Source: Clostridia bacterium (GTDB lineage Bacteria > Bacillota > Clostridia > Oscillospirales > CAG-272). Taken from it: a DNA stretch of 19,364 bases. The position numbers were made by a program, and so were the translations under genes. The DNA lies in assembly GCA_900767415.1 (NCBI GenBank), contig CAAFYZ010000048.1, positions 1-19,364 on the forward strand. Direction: 5' to 3'. Below are positions 7,200 to 14,309 of the stretch, one piece after another; position 1 is the stretch's first letter; each line of letters opens with the position of its first letter. A model generated the notes under the pieces. That model saw only the letters and a list, made by a program, of their open reading frames with translations, ran no database searches and was not told the DNA's origin.

Positions 7200-8006
7200 T
7201 TATTTTTCAAGCAGGTGAGAGCCGATATAGTCGGCACTCATTTTGACCGATTCGAGCGGATTGTTCGTCGAATAGACTTCGTCTTCCACGATGAAGTATT
7301 TGACACCGGTCTGCTCGGCGGTTTTTATAAGGGCGGGGAAGTTCATCGTCCCGCGTCCGATCTCGATGCGCTCGGGCACGTGCAGGGTCTTCCCGTCGGC
7401 GGTCGTGACGGTATGGTTCGCCTCGCAGTCTTTGAGATGCAGACAACGGACGCGCCCCTTCAGCCGTTCCAACAGCGCACGCACGTCGATGCCGGCGACC
7501 TGCGCCCAATAGGAGTCGACGGTAAAGCCCGTCGTCTCGGGGTCGAACTCTTCCGTCAGATAATCGTATTTCCGCTTGCCTTCGATACCGAAGAACTGAT
7601 TGGAGAATTCTTCCGAATGGTTGTGATAGGCGAGTTTGTAGCCGTACTCGTGATAGTAAATCTTCGCCATCTCGTTGAATTTTTTAATAAAGTTTTTCAG
7701 CGAGTCGAAGTCGGGGGTCGCGTATCCGCCGATACCGATCTCTTCGGCACCGAGGATCCGATGGTATCTGACAGTGCCTTCGACATCGTTGCAGATGCGG
7801 TCGAAATTATAGTGCGTGGAAACCAGACGGATTCCCGCCTCGTCGGCATATTTTCTGAAATCTTCGGGAGAGATATAGTCATACGTCCCGGCAGTCTGCG
7901 CCAGCGTATAGCCGTATTCCCGCATTTTCTTAAATGCGGCGCGGGTGCGCTCGGGCGTTGTGAATTCCTCGCGGATCGACCAAAGCTGAAGACCGAATTC
8001 TTTCAT
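7200..8006 (-). CDS. sugar phosphate isomerase/epimerase family TIM-barrel protein
   Basis: A 268-residue protein of the xylose-isomerase-like / AP-endonuclease-2 TIM-barrel superfamily. Family members isomerise or epimerise sugars and related polyols using a divalent metal. Visible features are an N-terminal GLQLWSIRE strand, YHNH (His128, His130), VDSYW (Asp164), CLHLKD (His190), the EIGRGTMNF segment (215-223) and a C-terminal acidic IVEDE (239-243). These fit the family's metal-binding residues. It has no signal peptide. Substrate is not predictable. It has its own consensus promoter and an AAAGGAAG site before the ATG, and it is followed by darA. The nearby PfkB kinase hints at sugar use, but the two have separate promoters. 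Confidence 0.88.
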   Translation of the reverse strand: MKEFGLQLWSIREEFTTPERTRAAFKKMREYGYTLAQTAGTYDYISPEDFRKYADEAGIRLVSTHYNFDRICNDVEGTVRYHRILGAEEIGIGGYATPDFDSLKNFIKKFNEMAKIYYHEYGYKLAYHNHSEEFSNQFFGIEGKRKYDYLTEEFDPETTGFTVDSYWAQVAGIDVRALLERLKGRVRCLHLKDCEANHTVTTADGKTLHVPERIEIGRGTMNFPALIKTAEQTGVKYFIVEDEVYSTNNPLESVKMSADYIGSHLLEK

Positions 8007-8044
8007 GAGAGGATCTTCCTTTCCGAAAATCTTAATTTGTTACA

Positions 8045-8073
8045 AGTATAACACGCCACGCGCGTTTTGTCAA
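8045..8073 (-). promoter_or_regulatory. sigma-A promoter of the isomerase-darA unit
   Basis: On the minus strand, TTGACA (8068-8073) and TATACT (8045-8050) are separated by exactly 17 nt. The -35 begins 7 bases past the copA stop codon. The isomerase and darA can therefore be transcribed independently of copA. Confidence 0.9.
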
Positions 8074-8080
8074 GGGAAAA

Positions 8081-10279
8081 TCAGCGAAAACAACGAATTG
8101 TCAGCGCGTTCAGAACGACGGTCAGAGAAGAGAGTGCCATCGCGGCGGACGCCATCATCGGCGAGAGTGTGATTCCGAGCCCGGTCAGCGCACCCGCCGC
8201 GATCGGAATACAGATGCAGTTGTAGATCAATGCCCAGAACAGGTTTTGGCGTACCTTGCGGAGAGTCAGCCGCCCGAGGCGGACGAGTTTTACCGTATCG
8301 CGCACATCGTCGCGGCGGAGCACGACGTCACAGCTTTCGATGGCGACGTCACTGCCCCGTCCCATGGCAATGCCGATATCCGCGGCGACAAGAGGCAGAG
8401 CGTCGTTGATTCCGTCGCCCGCCATCGCCACCTTTTCCGTCTTTGCGATCTCGCGGATCTTCTCGCCCTTTCCGGCGGGGGTGAGGGCGGCGTAATACTC
8501 TTCGATGCCGATCTCCTCGGCGATATGCTTCGCCGCCGGTGCGGCGTCGCCCGTCAGCATGAGGGAGCGCACCCCGAGTTTTTTCAGAGCCGCTACGGCT
8601 TCTTTGCTTTCGGGACGGGGGGTGTCCGCCACCGCGAAAGCACCGAGAAGACCGTCGCCGTCCGCCGTATAGATGACGGCGGCACCCTCCGCCTCCGCCC
8701 GCGCGGCAAAATCCGACAGGACGGCAATATCGGCGTCGCAGTCCTCCATCATCGCGGCGTTCCCGACGGCGAAAGACCCCTCCCGACATTTGACGTAGAT
8801 CCCTCTGCCGAGTGCCGTCGATACCTTTTCGATCTCATAAGAGGGCGCCCCGACGGTAAAGGCGGAGATCGCCGCGGCGATCGGATGGTTGGATTCCCGC
8901 TCGGCGGCGTTCGCCGCGGCGAACAGCGTGTCTTTTGCACTTCCGTTTGCCAAGGCGTAGTCGAGCACCCGCATTTTCCCTTCGGTCAGCGTACCGGTTT
9001 TGTCAAAGGCGATGCGGTGCACTCTGCCGACCTCTTCGAGTGCCTCCGCGCTTTTAATCAGAATTCCGAGTCCCGCGCCCTTTCCCATCGCGCACATGAT
9101 CGCCGTCGGCGTTGCCAGCCCGAGCGCACAGGGGCAGGAGATGACAAGCACGCTGATCGCGTGATTGACAGACGCCGTTACATCGTGGGACACGAGCATC
9201 CAGATAAGGAAAGTCGCCGCCGCGATTGCGAGCACGGCAGGGACGAAGAACGCGCTGACCCTGTCGGCGAGTTTTGCGATCGGTGCTTTGGTCGCCGCCG
9301 CCTCACTCACCATGCGCACGGTCTCGGAGAGGGAAGTGTCCGCGCCGATGCGCAGGGGTTTTACCTCGGCATAACCGCCGAACACCACGCACCCCGCGGC
9401 GACCTCGTCGCCCGCTTTTTTGTCCGTCGGCAGACTTTCGCCCGTCAGCGCGGAGGCGTCCACCGACAGATTACCGTCGAGAAGAACGCCGTCGCAGGGA
9501 ATACGCTCGCCCTCACGGAGGATCAGAACGTCGTCAAGCGTCAACTCCGCCGTCCCGACGGAGATTTCTTTTCCGTCCCGCTTTACCCGCACGGTATCGG
9601 GAGTCAGCGAGGAGAGGGCGCGGATCGCCCCCGCCGTCCGATCCTTCGCCCCGCCTTCCAGCGTTTTGCCGAGGGTAACCAGTGCGAGGATCATACCTCC
9701 CGACTCAAAGGTCGCCTTCATCGCGAGCGTATGCGACGGCTCGCCGAAGAGCACCATGCCGAAAATCACCGTTCCGTAAAGGATCGCCGTCCCCGAGCCG
9801 AGCGCGATCAGCGAGTCCATGTTCGGCGCACCCGCAAGAAGAGAGCGCGTCCCGCCGACAAAATAGCGATAGTTGAGGATCACGATCGGAACCGTCAGGC
9901 AGAACTGCACGGCGAGATTCAGCCGCGGATTCGTCATATGGGAGAGAAAATCGGGGTAGGGAAGGGACATCATGTCCCCCATGGCCACATACATAAGGAG
10001 CGCGGCGAGAACCAGAGAGAAAATCAGGGGAAGGTGATTTTTCTTCGTCGGCGCGTCGAGGGTGATCACTTCCCCTTCGGCAAGCGGTTTTGCTCCGTAG
10101 CCCGCATGACGCACCGCCGCGACGATCGCCTCGATGTCGCAGTCGTGTTCGACCTCCATCGATTCCGTGAGCAGACTCACCGCCGCCGACGTAACCCCGG
10201 GGAGAGATCGGACGGCGTTTTCAACATGCGCCGCACAGGCGGCACACATCATGCCTGTGATTTTGAATTTCGTCTTCAT
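8081..10279 (-). CDS. copA: copper-translocating P1B-type ATPase
   Basis: A 732-residue membrane pump that exports Cu(I) from the cytoplasm using ATP. One N-terminal heavy-metal domain carries GMMCAAC (Cys12, Cys15). Membrane helices lie at about 83-100, 121-140, 155-175, 190-207, 340-363 and 370-395, plus two at the C-terminus. TGES (279-282) marks the actuator domain, and Cys-Pro-Cys is at 382-384. The phosphorylated Asp426 is in DKTGT; SNHP (463-466) and GDGIND (621-626) belong to the nucleotide and hinge regions. C-terminal YN (686-687) and MALSS (714-718) complete the copper (P1B-1) signature, which argues against Zn or Cd. No copper sensor (CsoR, CopY) or copper chaperone gene is in the window. 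The gene starts 40 nt after the methyltransferase-like gene. A TATAAT at 10319-10324 has no good -35, so co-transcription with that gene is likely. Confidence 0.95.
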   Translation of the reverse strand: MKTKFKITGMMCAACAAHVENAVRSLPGVTSAAVSLLTESMEVEHDCDIEAIVAAVRHAGYGAKPLAEGEVITLDAPTKKNHLPLIFSLVLAALLMYVAMGDMMSLPYPDFLSHMTNPRLNLAVQFCLTVPIVILNYRYFVGGTRSLLAGAPNMDSLIALGSGTAILYGTVIFGMVLFGEPSHTLAMKATFESGGMILALVTLGKTLEGGAKDRTAGAIRALSSLTPDTVRVKRDGKEISVGTAELTLDDVLILREGERIPCDGVLLDGNLSVDASALTGESLPTDKKAGDEVAAGCVVFGGYAEVKPLRIGADTSLSETVRMVSEAAATKAPIAKLADRVSAFFVPAVLAIAAATFLIWMLVSHDVTASVNHAISVLVISCPCALGLATPTAIMCAMGKGAGLGILIKSAEALEEVGRVHRIAFDKTGTLTEGKMRVLDYALANGSAKDTLFAAANAAERESNHPIAAAISAFTVGAPSYEIEKVSTALGRGIYVKCREGSFAVGNAAMMEDCDADIAVLSDFAARAEAEGAAVIYTADGDGLLGAFAVADTPRPESKEAVAALKKLGVRSLMLTGDAAPAAKHIAEEIGIEEYYAALTPAGKGEKIREIAKTEKVAMAGDGINDALPLVAADIGIAMGRGSDVAIESCDVVLRRDDVRDTVKLVRLGRLTLRKVRQNLFWALIYNCICIPIAAGALTGLGITLSPMMASAAMALSSLTVVLNALTIRCFR

Positions 10280-10319
10280 GTTTTTTGAAAATCCTTCTTT
10301 TTGAAAAGAATTATTTGCA

Positions 10320-11378
10320 TTATAAGCAGAAACCGAGCGTTCCGTCCGCAGCGTCGCGGCGGAGTGCCTCGTCTCCGAGACTTTTCATAACCTCGTCAAA
10401 CGTAACGTCACCGCGGACACCGTGCGCCGCATTTTCTTCTTTTTCGAGAAGTTTTGCAAAACGCAGAGAGCGCAGACGCGAAAGGAGAAATCCTTCGATC
10501 CAATAGTGAAATTCCGTCCCCGGATTTTTCTTTTCGAGCGGCTTCATGGCAAGATACATCGGACACCCGTCCGATGCGTCCCGCCAGGTGTCGACGAAGG
10601 CGACGTCGTACCTTTCGTGCGGTGCGGTATGCTCCGCATAGGAAAAGGCGTCGGCTTCGACGATGCGGATCTTGTCTTTCTGCGGGAAGAGAGGGAGAAG
10701 ATGCTCTCGGAAGAGCGCGATGACTTCGGGATTTTTTTCGATGACGGTAACGCTTTCGACCGATGGCTTGTTCGCCGCATGGAAGGCGTAGTAACCGAGC
10801 CCGAGACCGAAGGTGAGGACCTTTCCCCTCGCCGCCGCGAGCGGCACGCGGGAGGTGACCGTGTCCGCCGGAGTCAGAGTCATCCATTCGTTGCCGTTTT
10901 CCGTCACGGCGAGAAAGGGGAACGGATCGCGGAAAAATCCGAGCGGCGGAATCTCGCATAGATCCGCCGACACCTCCATATCGCCGCAGATCGCGGCACG
11001 AAAGGCGGGGTAGACCTCGTTTTTGATCCCGACGGCTCCGCATCGGGCGTCCGCCGCCCGGACGGTGCGCACATAATCGTCCGAGAGAAAGTCCGAGCCG
11101 TCAAGAATCCGCACGGCGGGGAAAAGATAATCGCGATAGAGGATGCGGTCTTCCGTATCGCCTCCGGCGTCGATACCGAGTGCTTCGGCGAGCAGGGCGG
11201 CGACCGCCTCTTTTTCGGAGAAGGCACCGTCTTTTGTGAGCGCGTCGACCGTCTTTTTGTCCATCCATTCGGGACAGTGCGAGAGATAAAAGGCGAGAAG
11301 GGAGGTCAGACGGTAGTTTCGTTTCAGGACGGTACTCAGCCGTCGGAATTTTTCATAGTCCGAGGAGGAAAGACTCAT
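10320..11378 (-). CDS. SAM-dependent methyltransferase-like protein
   Basis: A 352-residue protein. The C-terminal half has a Rossmann-like methyltransferase core. The glycine-rich LTFGLGLGYY (motif I, Gly residues about 191-195) is followed by VTVIEKNPEVI (210-220, acidic residue for the SAM ribose), RIVEADAF and YDVAFVDTWRD (257-267). The N-terminal 150 residues are helical and not recognised. A spermidine-synthase-like role is possible, but the substrate cannot be assigned. Two in-frame ATGs lie 9 nt apart. I chose 11378 because AAAAGGAG ends 9 nt upstream of it, whereas the ATG at 11387 abuts that site. It lies 48 nt after the PfkB kinase and 40 nt before copA in a minus-strand run. I see no terminator in either gap. 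Confidence 0.75.
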   Translation of the reverse strand: MSLSSSDYEKFRRLSTVLKRNYRLTSLLAFYLSHCPEWMDKKTVDALTKDGAFSEKEAVAALLAEALGIDAGGDTEDRILYRDYLFPAVRILDGSDFLSDDYVRTVRAADARCGAVGIKNEVYPAFRAAICGDMEVSADLCEIPPLGFFRDPFPFLAVTENGNEWMTLTPADTVTSRVPLAAARGKVLTFGLGLGYYAFHAANKPSVESVTVIEKNPEVIALFREHLLPLFPQKDKIRIVEADAFSYAEHTAPHERYDVAFVDTWRDASDGCPMYLAMKPLEKKNPGTEFHYWIEGFLLSRLRSLRFAKLLEKEENAAHGVRGDVTFDEVMKSLGDEALRRDAADGTLGFCL

Positions 11379-11426
11379 GGAACACATCTCCTTTTGAAAA
11401 ATGCGCGTTTCGGGCTTCGCGCCGCC

Positions 11427-12380
11427 TTATGCCATGCCGGCGGGTTCTTTGATAAAACAGCGGAGCAGGTGATGTACGTCGTCGTTTTTCGGTACGGCGC
11501 TGTTTTTCGTGCCGATGGCGAGAGCCGCGAGGTGCGTGCCGATGGCGGCACTCTCGGTGAGGGAGAGACGGTGATTCTGACCCATCACCACCCCGGAGAG
11601 AAACGCGTCTCCCGCGCCGCTCGTGTCGACGACCCGCACTTCTTCGGCGGGGACGATGCCGTAGACGCCGCTTTTGCGGTCATAGGTCACACACCCCTTT
11701 GCCCCGAGGGTTACGATAGCGGAGGGGAGATTTTCGCCGCATACCCGCTGTAAGAAGGCGACCATTTCTTCGGGCGTGTTCTTCCGCAGGTCGGCAGAGA
11801 AGAGTTTACCGAACTCCACCGCGTTACACACGATACATTCGGTGCGGAAGAGAAGATCGGGACGCCGTTCGATGACCGAGAGATTCCCGACGATGGCATA
11901 GACCGGCACGCCGTGCCGCTCTGCCGCCGCGAGCACCCGCTCGGCGATCTTTTCGCCGAGGTCGATTTCGAGAATGATGCTCTCCGCCTCTTCTGCCAGC
12001 CGATCCGCCTCTTCGTCGATCAGGGAGAGGAGGGGCGCGGTGTCCGGCATCATGGAGATCTGCCCGGCGGCGTCGCCCGCCTCGTTCAGGACGACCATCC
12101 ACATTCCGACGCCGCCCTCCGATACTTCTTTGATATAGCGGGTGTCCACGCCCATCGAGCGCAGATGCTCGGTCACCGAGACGCCGAACGCCGTGCGGTC
12201 GGACAGACTGACGAAGCGCACGGGGAGATCGCACGCGGCGAAGTTCTCCGCGATGTTACGCGCGACGCCGCCTTCCACCGTCTCGATTTTTCCGAGGTTG
12301 CGTCCGTCGGGGACATAGACGCCGTGCGGGTATCCCTTCACGTCTACGAAAGAAACGCCGATGACCGTAGTGTATTTCAT
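11427..12380 (-). CDS. PfkB-family carbohydrate or nucleoside kinase
   Basis: A 317-residue ribokinase-fold kinase that would transfer phosphate from ATP to a sugar or nucleoside. The first PfkB signature appears as GGVARNIAEN (37-46). The second, VDTSGAGDAFLSG (251-263), holds the anion-hole glycines and the catalytic base Asp258. CNAVEF (185-190) is the usual N-x-x-E metal/ATP motif. The GGVxRNIAEN form resembles pseudouridine kinases (PsuK/YeiC), but no PsuG glycosidase gene is nearby, so I leave the substrate open. ACGGAG lies 5-10 nt upstream of the ATG. It is the first gene of a minus-strand run leading to copA and has a consensus promoter with a leader of about 100 nt. Confidence 0.88.
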   Translation of the reverse strand: MKYTTVIGVSFVDVKGYPHGVYVPDGRNLGKIETVEGGVARNIAENFAACDLPVRFVSLSDRTAFGVSVTEHLRSMGVDTRYIKEVSEGGVGMWMVVLNEAGDAAGQISMMPDTAPLLSLIDEEADRLAEEAESIILEIDLGEKIAERVLAAAERHGVPVYAIVGNLSVIERRPDLLFRTECIVCNAVEFGKLFSADLRKNTPEEMVAFLQRVCGENLPSAIVTLGAKGCVTYDRKSGVYGIVPAEEVRVVDTSGAGDAFLSGVVMGQNHRLSLTESAAIGTHLAALAIGTKNSAVPKNDDVHHLLRCFIKEPAGMA

Positions 12381-12487
12381 ATCTTTCTCCGTTCCGTTGC
12401 CTCTTTTGCAACCGTTTGAAACTCTTTGCGAGGGGCGTCCGCCGCTTGCCTGTGGCGCATCGCCTTGAATGTATACTTTTTTTATAT

Positions 12488-12516
12488 AGTATAGCGCAAT
12501 TTTTCGGCGATTTCAA
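12488..12516 (-). promoter_or_regulatory. sigma-A promoter of the PfkB kinase unit
   Basis: On the minus strand, TTGAAA (12511-12516) and TATACT (12488-12493) are 17 nt apart. The leader to the ATG at 12380 is about 100 nt and contains a small GTTGC/GCAAC hairpin near the start codon. It is back-to-back with the promoter at 12544-12572. Confidence 0.85.
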
Positions 12517-12543
12517 GATTTTTTTACGAATTCGGAAAAAAGA

Positions 12544-12572
12544 TTGAAAAAAAACTTTTCCTGTGATAAAAT
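12544..12572 (+). promoter_or_regulatory. sigma-A promoter of the DUF896 operon
   Basis: TTGAAA (12544-12549) and TAAAAT (12567-12572) are 17 nt apart, and TGA just before the -10 gives an extended -10. The leader is about 20 nt. The two divergent -35 boxes are only 27 nt apart, so one regulator could affect both units. Confidence 0.8.
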
Positions 12573-12597
12573 AAAAGAAAAAACGGAGGACATTCCG

Positions 12598-12765
12598 ATG
12601 GAAAAAGAGAAGATCGACCGTATCAACGAACTCGGCAGACTCATGAAGACGCGCGACCTGACCGAAGAGGAAAAACGGGAGCAGGAACTTCTGCGTGCCG
12701 AATATCTCCGATGGTTTCGTGCCGAGCTTCGCGGAGAAAAAACGAAAGGAGAAGAGAACCGATGA
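12598..12765 (+). CDS. DUF896 (UPF0291, YnzC-like) small protein
   Basis: A 55-residue cytoplasmic protein starting MEKEKIDRINELGR and containing the family segment LTEEEKREQELLRAEYL (about 21-37). It is entirely helical and charged, like the helical hairpin of YnzC. Function in this family is not established, though in Bacilli some members sit in SOS-related operons. GGAGGA lies 7 nt before the ATG. An in-frame ATG at 12544 is rejected because it falls on the -35 box. The last codons overlap the next gene by ATGA. Confidence 0.9.
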   Translation: MEKEKIDRINELGRLMKTRDLTEEEKREQELLRAEYLRWFRAELRGEKTKGEENR

Positions 12766-13244
12766 ATCTGTGTGCCATCTGTAACGCTCCGATTACCGAG
12801 ACGTCTCCCGCCATTCTGACGATGGGCGGATTCGGACATCCCCGCCACCTTTGCGCGGACTGCGCCGCCCGTCTCGACACCGTTACCGAAGGGCGGGACG
12901 CGGAGGCGATCGAGGCGGCAATGGAACGGATCTCCGCCGACCTTGCGTCTTCCGGGACTGATGACGAGGCGACGTTCGGGACGGTGAAGGAGATTCTCGA
13001 TACCGCCGCCCGCCGCGTCGCGAAAATCAAAGAAGGGACCTACGACTTTTCCGAAGACGATGCGGAAAAAGAGGGAGAGCTCGACGAGATCCCCGAAGAA
13101 CTTCTCGAGACGGAAGAAGACCGTGCACTGGATCGGGAAGAGGAAGAGAAGAATCAAAAATTCGACCGTGCGCTGAACTGGGTCTGGGTCGGCGTCGGGG
13201 TCGTTTTCGTTGTCCTGCTCGTCCTTTGGCTCGTGCGCCGATGA
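12762..13244 (+). CDS. zinc-ribbon-like protein with C-terminal membrane anchor
   Basis: A 160-residue protein that I do not recognise. Its N-terminus has two Cys pairs, CAIC (4-7) and CADC (31-34), with GHPRHL between them, a probable zinc ribbon. Residues 45-90 are helical. Residues 95-133 are very acidic (runs of Glu/Asp). Residues 139-158 are one hydrophobic segment (WVWVGVGVVFVVLLVLWLV) ending in RR. This gives a cytoplasmic zinc-binding head on a tail anchor. AAAGGAG precedes the start, and the ATG overlaps the DUF896 stop as ATGA. Its own stop overlaps the next start in the same way, so the three genes are translationally coupled. The zinc ribbon is an inference from Cys spacing. Confidence 0.8.
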   Translation: MNLCAICNAPITETSPAILTMGGFGHPRHLCADCAARLDTVTEGRDAEAIEAAMERISADLASSGTDDEATFGTVKEILDTAARRVAKIKEGTYDFSEDDAEKEGELDEIPEELLETEEDRALDREEEEKNQKFDRALNWVWVGVGVVFVVLLVLWLVRR

Positions 13245-14239
13245 AGGACGGACGGTTTTGTTTTGCCGTCGTCGGGACGGGCAGCATCGCAGACCGCTTT
13301 CTCGATGCGCTTTCCCGCACGGAAGGGGCGTGTGCCGCCGCCGTCTTTTCGCGCAGAAAAGAGACGGGAGACGCCTTTGCCGCAAAGCACGGCGGACTCG
13401 CGGTTTTCACCGATTACGACCGTCTTTTCTCCGACGGCGAAATCGACGGCGTCTATATTGCCACGCCGCATTTTTGTCATAAAGAGCAGACCGTCCGCGC
13501 CCTTCGCGCCGGGCGTCATGTGCTGGTGGAGAAGAGCGCGGCACTGAACGTGCGGGACTTCGTCGATATGCGGCGGGAGGCAGAGGCGGCGGGGTGCATT
13601 CTTCTGGAGGCGATGCGACCGGATTTTGACCCCGCATACGACGCTCTGCGCGCGGGACTTTCCCGCATCGGCAGAATCCGTCGCGTCTCTTTGACCTTCT
13701 GTCAGTATTCTTCCCGTTATGACGCTTTCCGACGGGGAGAGGTAAAGAACGCGTTTGATCCCGCCATCGGGAACAGTGCTCTGCTCGACATCGGCGTTTA
13801 CCCCCTGCATATCGCTCTTTCCCTTTTCGGTATGCCCGAGAAAATGCAGGTCGGGCAGGTCTATCTCGAAAACGGCTTTGAAGGGGCGGGGAATCTCCTT
13901 CTTTCTTACGGGAAGCAGGGATTTTCTGCCGACATCGCCTATTCCAAAGTGCAGGACGCCATTCTTCCGAGCGCGATAGAAGGCGAGGACGGTGCCGTCA
14001 CGATCGACAAACTTACACAGCCGCAAAAGATCCGTCTCTTTCTCCGTACGGGCGGGGAGGAGACACTCTTCCGCACGGAAGAAGAGAACAATATGCGCTT
14101 TGAGATACAGGCGTTTTTGTCCGCCGTGCGCGGGGAAAGAACCGTCGGGCAGTATCTCGACCTGACGGAGAAAACACTCACTCTCACGGACGCCGCCTGC
14201 CCCTACGGAAAAGAAAGACAGGAATCCGTCGGGAAATAA
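13241..14239 (+). CDS. Gfo/Idh/MocA family oxidoreductase
   Basis: A 332-residue NAD(P)-dependent oxidoreductase; the family oxidises or reduces sugars, inositols and related compounds. The N-terminal Rossmann motif is VVGTGSIADRF (10-20), followed by IDGVYIATPHFCH (about 68-80) and VLVEKSAALN (94-103), where the usual EKP is EKS. The C-terminal alpha/beta domain has LLDIGVYPLHIALSLFG, with the Asp and His typical of the family's catalytic region. It resembles the dihydrodiol-dehydrogenase-like branch, but the substrate is unknown. The start at 13241 overlaps the previous stop (ATGA) and has no Shine-Dalgarno of its own, so translation depends on coupling. A TTG start at 13226 is possible but less likely. 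A terminator follows. Confidence 0.88.
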   Translation: MKDGRFCFAVVGTGSIADRFLDALSRTEGACAAAVFSRRKETGDAFAAKHGGLAVFTDYDRLFSDGEIDGVYIATPHFCHKEQTVRALRAGRHVLVEKSAALNVRDFVDMRREAEAAGCILLEAMRPDFDPAYDALRAGLSRIGRIRRVSLTFCQYSSRYDAFRRGEVKNAFDPAIGNSALLDIGVYPLHIALSLFGMPEKMQVGQVYLENGFEGAGNLLLSYGKQGFSADIAYSKVQDAILPSAIEGEDGAVTIDKLTQPQKIRLFLRTGGEETLFRTEEENNMRFEIQAFLSAVRGERTVGQYLDLTEKTLTLTDAACPYGKERQESVGK

Positions 14240-14272
14240 AGGGAAACCCCGTGGCGCGGGATCTCATATCCG

Positions 14273-14309
14273 AAAAGCCCTCCGCATAGACTGATGCGGA
14301 GGGCTTTTT
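14273..14309 (+). terminator. intrinsic terminator whose 3' arm carries the next gene's ribosome binding site
   Basis: A perfect 15-bp stem (14273-14287 with 14294-14308), loop AGACTG, ends in CTTTTT. Inside its 3' arm, GGAGGG (14298-14303) lies 6 nt before the ATG at 14310. When the hairpin forms, transcription should stop and the ribosome binding site is paired. The hairpin therefore ends the oxidoreductase operon and could also control the symporter. Confidence 0.85.

Noticed and set aside
8246..10288. 680-residue plus-strand frame opposite copA
   Set aside because: Antisense shadow of a clear copper ATPase; the product is His/Arg-rich with no domain.
10319..10347. Separate copA promoter at the TATAAT inside the end of the methyltransferase-like gene
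   Set aside because: A good -10 is present, but the sequence 17 nt away reads GGACGG, not a -35, and the extended -10 TG is one base out of place.
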